From positions 29,177,348 through 29,241,347 of the forward strand of contig NC_061870.1 of assembly GCF_907164915.1 (NCBI RefSeq): a stretch of DNA of 64,000 nt, given 5' to 3'. The notes below the pieces were generated by a model that was not told where the DNA came from, did no database searches, and worked only from the letters and a program-made list of their open reading frames with translations. Source of the stretch: Impatiens glandulifera (lineage: Eukaryota; Streptophyta; Magnoliopsida; Ericales; Balsaminaceae). Position numbers and translations under genes: made by a program. Each line of letters begins with the position of its first letter. Position 1 is the first letter of the stretch. Shown here piece after piece: positions 51,814 to 62,308 of this stretch.

Positions 51814-52166
51814 GGGAAAATTTGATGAAACGACCCTAATAATTTACTTAATTGATCGCTCCCTATTTTTCGGACGAAAATACCCGCGACGACACAATCG
51901 TCTCGCGACGGAAATTCAATACTGAATTGAGTATAATTGTTCGATAGGATCGTCTCGCGACGGGCGATCCCTCCTCGCGATAGAAATTCAAGACTGAATT
52001 TGATATAATTGTTCGGCACATCTCGCGTTGCCACCATCGTGCTCGTGGTTGTGTCGTCGACGTTTAAGTTTTTGTTAAAAAAAAACGGGTATTATGGACT
52101 TTTCACATGTCATGATCAATTTTTTTTTTTATTAGGCTGATTATTATGGTTATTTCATCAAATTTC
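51814..52166. mobile_element. 353-bp MITE related to the neighbouring MULE
   Basis: The left end GGGAAAATTTGATGAAACGA is an inverted copy of the right end TTATTTCATCAAATTTCCC. These termini are nearly the same as the ends of the 2.9-kb element at 53688-56624 (GGGAAATTTGATGGAATAAC). The interior has a GC-rich, TCGCGA-containing direct repeat of about 65-70 bp (about 51895-52025, with GAAATTCAA...ACTGAATT...TATAATTGTTCG seen twice). No clean target duplication was found. The reverse ORF at 51741-52037 is a product of the repeat. Confidence 0.65.
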
Positions 52167-52674
52167 CCAAAATTATTGTTTAAAAATTAAAAAAAGATAT
52201 GGTGTACAATTTAAAGTTTTGTGGTTTTCCTAGGCTTAGTTTTTCCTATTGTGGTTTTCCTAGGCTTAGTTTTTCCTTTGTGGTTTTCCTAGGCTTAGTA
52301 TATGGTTAGTTTTTCCCCTTTACTCTTTTCAAAGGTATCATGAATCACTTCACAATTTTATTACCAATTTCTTGTTCTTAATTAAGGGTTTTCAAACAAA
52401 GTCCTAGATTGATTAAGGGCTTGTTTGATATCGATTAAATGGGGTTTTATTGGATCTTTTAGTATTTGGGGTTTTATTTGATCATTTAGAAAAATTGAAA
52501 TTTGTTTATATTTTAAAATTAATTCATCAATCAAAACTTTGTTAACTATAATATTTTATTATATATTATTTATTTATAAATATTAAGCAGATAATAAAAA
52601 AGCACAAAACATAGTTTGAAACCGTCAAAACAAACAAAGATTTACGGTTCACCAATCACCATATTAGATCATAA
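52167..52674. other. Spacer 3' of oleosin copy 2
   Basis: Contains three short direct repeats of TGTGGTTTTCCTAGGCTTAG at about 52209, 52238 and 52268, spaced about 29-30 bp. Otherwise it is AT-rich 3' flank. Confidence 0.6.
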
Positions 52675-53184
52675 TCACTTGCCGGCTTCCTTAGCCTTGG
52701 TCTCAATAGTTTGACCGACATCCTTAGTCTTCTGACCCATCTGAACAGCCATCTCCTGCATGCGTCTCTTAGCATCATCCAGTGGATGCATGGAAACAGT
52801 AGCCTGCCTAAATCCCTGCAAAGCCCAGGACAGAGACGAAAGTCCCGTCAGAGCAAAAGCCCCAGCCGTGAAGATGGAAAACACGGCGAAAGCCACAGCT
52901 AGGGAGGCCGGTACAAGAACCGGACTGCAGATGAGAAAAACAGGGGTGGCAAGTGTTAGCCCAAATAGGGTTGCAGCAAGAGTGACACCTGAAAACCCTA
53001 GAAGGGTTCCACCTAATGGAAGGAGAGTGATAACTGCAATGATCTTGCTGGCTGATGGACCACCGCCGCTGCCGCTTTCAAAATCGCCTTTCTGGCTGCC
53101 GAGTCTCAGACCGCCTTCATAACGGGCAGGATGCTGCTGCTGGTGCTGGGTGTGGACTTGAACTTGGTGACCACGTTCAGCCAT
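52675..53184 (-). CDS. OLE: Oleosin (copy 2)
   Basis: Intronless, 169 residues, in tandem with copy 1. The N-terminal arm differs by a few substitutions and a small His/Gln indel (TQHQQQHPARYEGG). The hydrophobic hairpin with the PX5SPX3P proline knot and the entire C-terminal arm are the same as in copy 1. High identity in the coding region together with similar upstream sequence indicates a recent tandem duplication or ongoing gene conversion. The start is set at the ATG at 53182-53184 (MAERGHQ), since the upstream open extension to 53370 is leader and promoter. Role as for copy 1: structural protein of seed lipid droplets. Confidence 0.96.
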   Translation of the reverse strand: MAERGHQVQVHTQHQQQHPARYEGGLRLGSQKGDFESGSGGGPSASKIIAVITLLPLGGTLLGFSGVTLAATLFGLTLATPVFLICSPVLVPASLAVAFAVFSIFTAGAFALTGLSSLSWALQGFRQATVSMHPLDDAKRRMQEMAVQMGQKTKDVGQTIETKAKEAGK

Positions 53185-53293
53185 GATATGATCGAGGTAG
53201 AGGTAGTAGTAGTGCAGATTAGAGAGTGAAATGAGATGAAATGGAATAGAATATTGGAATAATGGGTTATAAGATGTATTGCATTTGGAGGTA

Positions 53294-53301
53294 CTTATAT
53301 A
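53294..53301 (-). promoter_or_regulatory. TATA box, oleosin copy 2
   Basis: TATATAAG on the minus strand, about 110 bp above the ATG, in the same relative place as in copy 1. Confidence 0.6.
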
Positions 53302-53311
53302 TGGAAAATGA

Positions 53312-53436
53312 CATGCAATATTTTGCGTAGCGTGTCGGAAAGAGGAGGAGGACCGGTGTAAGCATTGCAATATGAAACATGTTTAGTCATCGGTTGTGTT
53401 TGGAATCAAATTGCTGCCACATGGTGTGCATGCATG
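53312..53436 (-). promoter_or_regulatory. RY motifs, oleosin copy 2
   Basis: CATGCA at 53312-53317 and CATGCATG at 53429-53436, at nearly the same spacing as in copy 1. The ABRE-like core of copy 1 is altered here to GCGTGTC. The surrounding words (GACATGCAATATTT, AAATTGCTGCCACATGG) are shared by both promoters. Confidence 0.65.
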
Positions 53437-53687
53437 TATGTTATTAATTGTTCTTCTTGCTGTCCTCAACTAATTAATTAAGAGTAGACCAGATTCACCT
53501 AGTCCTAGCTAGTCTAGCTAGTTTTTCTTTCTATGTAATCAAACTCGCCGCTAAATTTTTACTTGTATGTTTTATTTTATTAAATATATATAAAATAATT
53601 GTTTTCATCTAATTTGTTTGGGTAGGCCTCATCCTTCTTTATTTTCTTGCTCAACATTAATGAGAAGATAGATATCGGTGGTGAGGG
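53437..53687. other. Distal 5' flank of oleosin copy 2
   Basis: Shares the AAGAGT(G/A)GACCAGATTCACC and GGCCTCATCCTTCTTTATTTTC words with the flank of copy 1, so the duplication extends to at least about 53650. It ends with GGTGAGGG (53680-53687), the target duplication of the MULE. Confidence 0.6.
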
Positions 53688-54135
53688 GGGAAATTTGATG
53701 GAATAACCCTCGTAAGAGGGTTATTTCCACTTTTAACTTGTGATTAATAAATTTATCATTTTTCACCTTTTGCCTCAGTTTTACCCTTTATTAAAAAAAA
53801 AAAAAAAAAAAAATTAAATTCAGTAGTGAGTGCGCATTTCAGTTATTGAAATATCACTTTCTTCTCCATTTCCCTCCTCTCCACCAACCGTCCTTTCCCC
53901 GTCCTTCCTTCATCATCATCAACGCTTCCTTCATCAAGGTTCTTCATCATCAAGCTTCCTTCATCATCAACGGATCCTTCCTTCATCATCGACGATCGTC
54001 TTCAACATTCAGGTTAGACGTTCGTCGTTTTAGGGTTTTGTTGTTTAGAGTCTAGGATGTAGGTTAGGTCATGGAATTTTAGAGCTTGGCTGATTTGTTT
54101 TACAGTGAAATATACATCCGACGAAGGTGACGAAG

Positions 54136-54277
54136 GCGACAGTGCATCTGTCGCAGGCGGGAAATGCATCTCTCGCAGGCGACAGTTCATCTGTCGCATA
54201 CGACAGATGCATTTCCCGTCTGCGACAGATGCACTGTCGTCTGCGACAGATGCACTGTCGCCTGCGACAGATGCATT
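54136..54277. repeat. Palindromic 21-bp repeat array 1 (MULE)
   Basis: Units of the type GCATCTGTCGCAGGCGACAGT run in one direction up to about 54190 and in the inverted direction after it, so the block folds into one long hairpin. CpG-rich in an AT-rich context. Open frames here on both strands are artefacts of the 21-bp (7-codon) period. Confidence 0.9.
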
Positions 54278-54376
54278 TTCCTCCTTGCATTTTCCTCCCT
54301 GCATTTTCCTCCTTGCAATTATCACTAACTGGTCACTGTCACTGACTTCTTTGAATTTTTTTCAATTGCAGATCAC

Positions 54377-54856
54377 ATGAATGTTGGTGTTTTTCTACTC
54401 TTTGATGGAGACTGGAAAACTGATGATTGTGGGGTTAGTTCTTTTGTCTCAAGTTCGTGACGTGGTGTGAATGTACCCCGAAATGCTACATATGAAGAGT
54501 TAGCTTCAATTGTCTATAATGCTACATGTGTGGACAAACTAAGATATGACTTAGTGTTCAAGGTAAAGTATAATATGCTAATGATCAATTCTCCTCCTGC
54601 AACAATCATTGGAGATAGCGATGTGGCGTTCTATTTACAAGAACTCTCGTCTTCACTGCCCAATCATCGCGCCCCGCTATGTGTCTCCTTAGTAGAGAAG
54701 TCAATACCTTCAACTCAACAAAGTGAAAGACCAGAAAATGACATATTTGAGCAGCAAGATATCTTACCAAGGCATCGAGATGTGTTTGCGCAGCAAGATG
54801 TATTCCCAAGTCAACAAGATGTATTCCCAAGGCAACAAAATGTATCTGAGCAGTAG
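54377..54856 (+). pseudogene. MULE transposase, N-terminal domain relic
   Basis: Starts at an ATG just after an acceptor-like TTGCAG and reads MNVGVFLLFDGDWKTDD. It hits an in-frame TGA at 54458-54460, then continues in the same frame with NVPRNATYEELASIVYN, DKLRYDLVFKV and DVAFYLQELSSSLPN. This is the ubiquitin/PB1-like N-terminal region found in plant MULE transposases. The frame ends in a Gln-rich tandem repeat (QQDVFP..., about 54755-54930) and a stop. No DDE catalytic region or zinc finger follows within the element. Decayed and truncated. Confidence 0.7.
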
Positions 54857-55115
54857 GATGTGTTTGAGCAGCAAGATGTATTCCCAAGTCAACAAGATGT
54901 ATTCCTAAGGCAACAAGATGTATCTGAGCATGTGTTTTAGGGTTTTGATCAAACTGTTTTTGGGTAGGGTTTACATCAAACTGTTTTAGGGTTTTGATCA
55001 AACTGTTTTTGGGGTAGGGTTTTGATCATCTGTTTTGGGGGTAGGGTTTTGATCATCTGTTTTTGGGGTAGGGTGTTGATCAAACTGTTTTTTGGGTAGG
55101 GTTTTGATCATCTTC
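54755..55115 (+). repeat. Two short tandem arrays inside the MULE
   Basis: 54755-54930 repeats CAACAAGATGTATTCCCAAG-like units, extending the transposase frame as a QQDVFP repeat. 54934-55115 repeats units with GGGTAGGGTTTTGATCAT about every 30 bp. The second array is non-coding. Confidence 0.8.
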
Positions 55116-55227
55116 ATATTTCATCTGTTTAAGTGTTGTCATCTGTTGTGTTGTCAAAGAGAAATAGCAGGATTGATTTCAGGAATGCAGGAATGCATCT
55201 GTCGCATGACAAATAGAAGTAGCAGGG

Positions 55228-55425
55228 ATGCATTTGTCGCATGCGACGGTGCATCTGTCGCAGGCGACGGTGCATCTGTCGCAGGCGACGATGCATCTGT
55301 CGCAGGCGGGAAATGCATCTGGTGCATGCGCCAAATGCATTTCCCGCCTGCGACAGATGCACCGTCGCCTGCGACAGATGCACCGTCGCCTGCGACAGAT
55401 GCACCGTCGCATTCGACAAATGCAT
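55228..55425. repeat. Palindromic 21-bp repeat array 2 (MULE)
   Basis: The largest hairpin of the three. Arms of roughly 90 bp begin and end with ATGCATTTGTCG / CGACAAATGCAT, and the loop lies around 55320-55338 (CTGGTGCATGCGCCA). Each arm has about four copies of GCATCTGTCGCAGGCGACGGT. The arms match at nearly every position. Confidence 0.92.
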
Positions 55426-55564
55426 TTCATTTATGCTTTGTGCTTAATTATATATATATATACTATATTATATTTGAATTCAAAATAGCAAACTACATTA
55501 CATTCAAAAATAAATACATAAGGTTTACATTCAAAAATATACATAGCTAAATTATGTCCATTTT

Positions 55565-55809
55565 CTATGGGTCTATTATATGGTGGAACAACCTAACTGC
55601 CAATTTTTGTCTCCAAAAAACAATGTTCTCTGATGTCACAGCTGATATATCCAATAGATACTGAAATTGACTCTTCATAGCCCTTTCCATAAGACCAAAG
55701 TGATTAAACTTGTCCTTGGTCTTTAACAAGCAGGTGCAAGTAGACTTCCATGAAACACGTCCAGGAAAGTTCTCAATTACAGTTTTGTTTTTGCATTTGT
55801 TGGTGCCAT
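55565..55809 (-). pseudogene. Exon-like fragment of unknown gene inside the MULE
   Basis: On the minus strand, a strong acceptor (ATTTTTTGCAG|AT) at 55810-55811 opens an 80-codon frame in phase 2 that ends at TAG 55567-55565. It includes IENFPGRVSWKSTCTC and VTSENIVFWRQKLAVRL. The family is not recognised. It looks like the last exon of either a captured host gene (Pack-MULE) or a second transposon gene; the upstream exons are not evident. Confidence 0.4.
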
Positions 55810-55875
55810 CTGCAAAAAATCAATAAGTCAGAATAATGAAAGTAAATACCACTAATTTAAAGGAAATATGACATA

Positions 55876-56053
55876 TGTCGCAGACGACAGTGCATCTGTC
55901 GAAGACGACGATGCATCTGTCGCAGACGACGATGCATCTGTCGCAGACGAATAGTATATTCTGCCTGCGACAGATGCATCGTCGTCTGCGACAGATGCAC
56001 TGTCGTCTGCGACAGATGCACTGTCGCCTGCGAAAATGCATCGTCGCCATCGA
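55876..56053. repeat. Palindromic 21-bp repeat array 3 (MULE)
   Basis: The same unit class with GCAGACGACGATGCATCTGT on the left and the inverted form after about 55955. The loop is around AATAGTATATTCT. It forms a hairpin of about 80-bp arms with slightly more divergence than array 2. Confidence 0.9.
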
Positions 56054-56097
56054 CAATAAACCCAAAACCCTGCAACAGCCTTCGACAGAAGCATTTT

Positions 56098-56192
56098 AAA
56101 CCCAAAACTAAACCTAAACAATAAACTTAAACAATAAACACTAACTAAACCTAAACCCATACCTAAACCTAAACAATACCCTAAACCATTCC
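56098..56192. repeat. Degenerate telomere-like CCTAAA tract in the MULE
   Basis: Repeated AAACCTAAAC, AACCCAAAAC and CCCTAAACC words resemble the plant telomere repeat CCCTAAA but are irregular. It may be a short promoter telo-box cluster or chance simple sequence. Confidence 0.45.
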
Positions 56193-56624
56193 TCCATTAT
56201 AGCATGCATGGATATAAAACGGAGAACTAGGATAGAAACGGAAGAAATACTAACCTTTACGTTCTGGAGTTGAGATTCTCGTCGGGGGCTATTGTTTGTC
56301 GTCGGAGCTCGTCGGGGTTCGAGGGAGGGTTCGAGGGAGGGTTCGAGGGAGAGGACGTCGTCGATGTTTCGGGGGATTTTCGTCGTCGTCGTCGTCTTGG
56401 GGGTTGATCAGTCTCTTCGGGAAGTTGAAACGAGAGAGAGGGAGTGAAGGGAGAACTGGGGAAAGGGAAACGACTTTCCCACGGGGGAGAATGAAAATCA
56501 AATTTTTTTTTTTTTTTTTTTAATAAAGGGTAAAACTGGCAAAAGGTCAAAAATGATAAATTTATTAATCACATGTTAAAAGTGGAAATAACCCTCTTAT
56601 GAGGGTTATTCCATCAAATTTCCC

Positions 56625-59600
56625 GGTGAGGGAGCATTGATAACATTTATATATCCGAATAAATAAATAAATAAATAAATAAATAAATATATATATATAT
56701 ATATTAAGAATCACATTCAATATTTAATTTAAAATATTTATATATATTTTATAAATATTGTTATTGACGTTTAGAATATAAACCTCTACTACTATAGTTC
56801 CATATCCACCACACTTCTCTAAATTATATTATTTAAAAAAAATTAAATTAACGTTAAATTTTAAAAATATGTATATTAACTTTCAAAATAAATATAAAAT
56901 TAAATCATTTGTGTAAAACATTGTTCAGTGTATTTTCAAAATATATCTAATCATAATAAAAAAAATTAAATTATTTCATCTACTCTAAAATTAATTACTA
57001 AAATATTCTATAATTTTAAAAGTTTTTCCAATAAAAATTGCCCCACGTAACCTACTAACTAAATTACCTGTTTGGGACAAAATGATATTTGTGTCCCTCA
57101 ATCCACTCAACACTATAAACACAATTAAATATATAAAATCATCAATATATTTATTTATTCATCCTATCTTATAAGACTTTTAAGTTTATTTCATTATAAT
57201 AATAGAAATTTTTAATATATTATATTAAAACATCCATAAAAATTTATATATAATTTTTTTAGAGAATACAACATAAATGGTGTCTCGTGGTGTCTCGTGG
57301 TGATTTTTCGAAATTGAACCGAACGAAAATATATTAAAAAAATCGAAATAAAACAAGGGCGATTCATTCTCAACCTCGAATTTTCATATTATTATTCCTA
57401 GCTGGATACTTATTGGGATGGGATTTAGGGGATTCTAAAAGAAATAATTGTTGGGTGAAAATGTAGGTTAATTTTGGTTTTAATTTATTAAATTAATATA
57501 ATATTTTTTATTTCAAATTAAAATTTAATAAAAATAAAAATACTTTAATTAATAAAATGAGGGATTTGATTTTTAAATTATAGTAATATGATGGAGAGAA
57601 TTTATAAAAAAATGGAGTGGAATTAAAAAAAAAAATCTAAAAAAAACTCCTATGATCAATGGATTCTAATTACTATTAAAAAAATTGAGCGGTGATGTTG
57701 AGGTTAAATGGCATAATTAAAGTTGATTTAAATGATATTTTATTTTTTTTAAAAAAATAAATAGAACAAGACTTAAGAGTTAGTTTGATTTGAGTTATTT
57801 GAATAAAATTTACAATAATAAATTATTAAAGAAAAGTTAATTATTTTAGCTAAATTACTATACATATTGAATTTGTATTTAAATTTATAAAAAGGTATTC
57901 TTTTTTTATTTGGATGAATTGAGTAATATTTTTTATATGATAAAATATTATTGGATTAAATCCAAATAATCTGAAATAAAAATCTTCTAGTTTCATTTCA
58001 AAACACAAAAAATGTTTAAGCTCTTTCTATATGTTGGAACTTTTAGTACATTTTGTTTGATTAAAAAAAACTATGCAGTGAAACCAGTAATAAATAACAA
58101 CAAAAATGATATTTAATTTCATTTTAAAATCTTTTATTTTATTTATAAATAAATTTGGTAAGTCTAAATTGAAAACTCAAAATAAAAATATTAATGGGGA
58201 AAGTTATATAAAAATACACAATTATATTTTCCCAGAGTTGTGTGTTCAAAAATAATTAATAAAATGGTACATTTTACCGATTTTTTTCTCTTTTAAAATA
58301 AAATATTATAAATATTATTGACAATAATTTAATGCTCGGTCGTGATAATTTTTATGATTGCAGGCCGTATTTATCATTATAAGACAAGTGTATTATTATA
58401 ATAATTTATAATATTAATTTTGTAACTTTATCTCATATACAAATACATGAATCATGCAAAAATTTACTTTTATTTTAAATTACATATAATTTGGATAATT
58501 TCCAAGTTAACTTTGTATAGTATTATTTAATTATTTAAATATATATCAATCCGCATCAAAACTGTTTTAATTAAAAGCATTTAAGGTATAAATTAAATGG
58601 TTAAAAGTTAGAAGGCCATCTAATCAATTGGGGCCAGGGTAAGTGGGCTGTCGTAAAATAGAAATGGAAATGGACCACCGAGGTTTTGATTTGACACAAG
58701 GCCGGTTGTGGTGGGCCTTTCCATCCGGACAATCACCGATGTGTGACCACTACCGCATGCAGGGGATTCTGTTCCACATTTTATATTTATTAAAAATTAT
58801 CAATATCAATAATCAAACATAATTTTACTGAATTTTATTATTTAATTTATTAATTAAAATGTTAAAATATTATTTATTATTATATATTATTAAACTTAAA
58901 TGTTTTTATTATAAAAAAAAAAAATCATTTCCTCATAATCACCTATTAATTATTTTTAAACAAACCTAGAGCTTGTTTTGTTTGGTAAAAGTTTATTTAA
59001 ATAACTTAATTTATTTAAAAAATATTGGTTGATGATAGTTTTGAGAATATATATAGATAGACTTAAAAGAGTGTTAATATATAATAAAAAAAATAAAAAA
59101 GTATTAATGTTTTAGTTAATAAATTAAGTAAGGTGATTAATTTAAAAGTGGTTATAAAGTAATGTTTGATTACGGTTGATTTGTTTTTAAAACACAAACG
59201 AACAAAGTTCAAGATTTATTTAAAAATCTTATACGGAGACCGATCTAGGTTAGGGTTAGGTGGCAAGTCCATATAAAACTATTTTTTTAAAAATAAAATA
59301 TGGTTAAAATATTCATTAATTTTCAAAAAAAAATTAATTTGATATAATATATTATTCGATAAAAATATTTGCTTAATTTTTTTCTTGTAATTTTTAAGCC
59401 TACTCAAGAAATTTCAAATGTCTGGATCTGTTCCATACTGATCAAGCTTAATAAAAGTCTCCTCACCAATTTTATTACTAACTAATTTATTCTTCTTAAT
59501 TAAGAATCTTCAAACAAAGTTCTAGTATGATTAAGGGCTTGTTTGATGTCGGTTATTTGGTGTTTTATTTGATATTTTAGAAAAAATAAATTTGTCTAAT

Positions 59601-62308
59601 GAAAAAGTATATTATTTTGAGTTTTTAATTAATATTTTAAAACTAATTTGTTAGTCACAATTTTTTATGGCTAGAATTCGATATTTAAATGAGTGATTAA
59701 TTGTTTTTGAAAATTATACGTACATAATAAATTAACTGTATTTGAAAATGTTAAAAAAACTTCGTTTTATATAATTTTAACAATAAAGAGTCCAAATTAT
59801 AAGATTTAAAACAAATATCTCTCACTTATCCCGTTACAATTTGATTTTTAATCATCAATAACCTAACCTAATGTAAATAAATTGATGTGATTAATAATAT
59901 CATGTATATAATTTTCTAATGTACATTCATTATATTCATTGAGTTGTTCACATCTAGTATTATTATTAATAAAGTAAGACTCTTTAATTCTATTGTGATG
60001 AAAATAACTAAACAAAATTTATTAAAATGAAATTATATATATATAGGACATTAATTTTTATTATTTGAACCATCATATGGTTTTATGTGAGAATCAATTC
60101 TCTATTGAATTATTTCTTAAATAATAAACAAATTAAATGGACGCTATTAAAAGGTTATTATACACCGACCGCTTTACCGACAATTTTGGATGTTGTTGGG
60201 GTGAAAGAAGTTGGGGGGAGGGGGGCCTTGGGCTAGTTTTTGATTCAATTGTTTCCTAATAATAATAATAATTATTATTATTATTAAAGCATTGGGGGAT
60301 ATGACGAGTGTGGTTTATAGTAGTACAAACTAACCGGCATATTACAGCTCTTAAAAGCTGCAATAAGTAAGAATCTTATATTAGGATTCATCATTTGATT
60401 TTCTAGGGTTATTTATAACCATCGGGTAATTTTTAAATAATCTCGCATTTTAATTAAGCTATAAATAACCAGGTATATATATATATTAATATAAGGGCAC
60501 AAGGACTTAATTAAAAGTTCAGTTGAATGGGGCTGTCTTTAGGGTAAAAATTGATAAGAAAAAAAGAAAAATAATTGGTTGTTTTAACTTATTGAGCTTA
60601 TTTTATATGATTTCGTAAACTTTGCAATTTTTTTTTTGTTTTTTTATGTAAAGTTATAAAAATAAATAGTGAAATAGTGTGTCGAATAGGCTTAATTATA
60701 TGTTTTTTTTTTAAATCATTTTATTCATTAAAATAATGGAATGACATTTTATTCCGTTAGTTTGTCGTACTAATTTATTTATTCAAAATAATATAATATT
60801 GTCTTGTAAATGCAGTTTATTTATGACTTGGTATTGAATATGGTTTGAAGCGCATGTGTTTATTATAAGTTAAATAGGATGCGTCGTAGTTAATTAGTTG
60901 TTTTAGTTGAGGAGAAAGATGTTTTGATACGGCGACATTTCTCTTGTTGTTGGTTGTGCCACGACGTTCATCTTGGCATTGATAGAGCTATTTCAATCTG
61001 GAGTTTGTATTTTGAATGTGCAAGTTATTTGACGTGTCACACATTTACTCAATTTATTTTTTTATCTATTTTTTTGTCCATATTTAGAAGAATTTTGATG
61101 TTTTCTTTTCGCAGTTTTAGTTGAATTTGATATTAAAGAGTTTTTTTTATATTATTAAAGAGACGTTCGTTTTAGGAGAAATTATTTATTTTGAAAGATA
61201 CCTAATAAATTTTGAAAGGAAGACTCACATGAATAGAACAAATGTTTTTCACTTTTAAAATATTTTTAAACAGAATTTGTTAGTAATTTTGTTGAAGAGA
61301 TTATAAATAGTTAGATCTAGATCAGTTCGATTCATATTTTTTATTTTTTTACTAAAAATCATATCTTACATTATTTTATCCAAGCATTTAATTACTTAAT
61401 TTATTAATTGAAATATATATTAAAATATCTTAAGTTCAACTCATTAAAAACAAAAAAATATATATTATAATAAATTCAAGCCATTGAAACACAAATAAAT
61501 TACTTTTACATAAATAAGGTATTTTTTTCAAAAAGAAATTTCAAATAACCCAGTGCGCATCAAACAAACTTTGGATTTTAGGTTCTTTTAAAGATTTTTA
61601 TCAAAAACTCAATCCATAAGTTATTTTATCTAATCATTTTTTTTATCTATTAAAATATCAAAATTATCCTTTATTAATCCCAAAAAATAAATAAATAAAT
61701 ACAAGAGTGTTTAGGTATTTTAACCGGTCACAAATTGTACGTTACTAGCCGATCGAATATAAGATCGATACTCCAAAGTTCTTATATATATGTTATCACG
61801 CGAGTTGGAGGAATGTTTTATTCACCCTCCTTCTCCTTCGATCTCCATCAGTTCTTACCGCATATATTTCACACATTTTTTATGTATTGGGTAACCTTAA
61901 TTAGAATCTAAGCTAATTTATAACAACTGTTCATTCATTTTGTAGATCATGTACTAATTTGGTACATCATGAGCAAAATCATTGTATTTTCCAAGGCCTG
62001 ACTTGTAGCATTTAATTAATTTTGTGGAAAATGATAGAAAAACACAACTGTACCAACTGATCATCACGTTTAAATGTTCAGATTGACTTCTAGTGCCAGA
62101 AAACCCCAACATTCTTCACGAGCTACTTCTTCCCCGACGCATTCAAATAATTAATTTAACCAATGTTTTTACATATATAAATAAAGAATATATATATAGA
62201 TCATGCCACATTGCCACCACCGCAATCAATCAGGCATCAGTGAAATTATTATGTCCCTTAAATAATAATAATAATATAATAATAACAATACAATTAATAA
62301 TTATAATA
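56625..62308. other. 5.7-kb gene-poor AT-rich region
   Basis: No supported gene. It begins with the MULE target duplication and a AAAT/AT microsatellite (about 56656-56703). Less AT-rich patches occur at 58610-58780 (GGCCGGTTGTGGTGGGCCTT) and 60160-60300 (a G-rich run GGGGGGAGGGGGGCCTTGGG at about 60212), but neither has a reading frame. The ORF 60924-61124 has no recognisable domain. The last ~300 bp form the 3' flank of the LOB gene. Confidence 0.5.

Larger units (their letters stand above)
53688..56624 (+). mobile_element. 2.9-kb Mutator-like element (MULE), defective
   Basis: Terminal inverted repeats of roughly 110 bp: the left end GGGAAATTTGATGGAATAAC matches the complement of the right end GGGTTATTCCATCAAATTTCCC. 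Similarity extends inward through GTTATTTCCACTTTTAAC and TTTTACCCTTTATTA up to an A/T run on each side. A perfect 8-bp direct repeat, GGTGAGGG, flanks it (53680-53687 and 56625-56632). Long TIRs with an 8-9 bp target duplication fit Mutator-like elements, and an N-terminal transposase relic (54377-54856) supports this. Internal contents are three GC-rich palindromic arrays, two other tandem repeats, and an exon-like fragment on the minus strand. No catalytic transposase domain remains, so it is non-autonomous. Confidence 0.85.

Noticed and set aside
50531..53122. Forward-strand ORFs opposite both oleosins
   Set aside because: Antisense shadows of a conserved coding sequence; they repeat only because the oleosins are duplicated.
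54014..56105. Many overlapping ORFs encoding Cys/Arg-rich repeats (for example ICRRRQC-type) on both strands
   Set aside because: They arise because the 21-bp palindromic unit is a multiple of 3 and lacks stops in several frames; no start context, domain or splice support.
60924..61124. 66-codon ORF in the gene-poor region
   Set aside because: No signal, domain or neighbouring exon; chance ORF.
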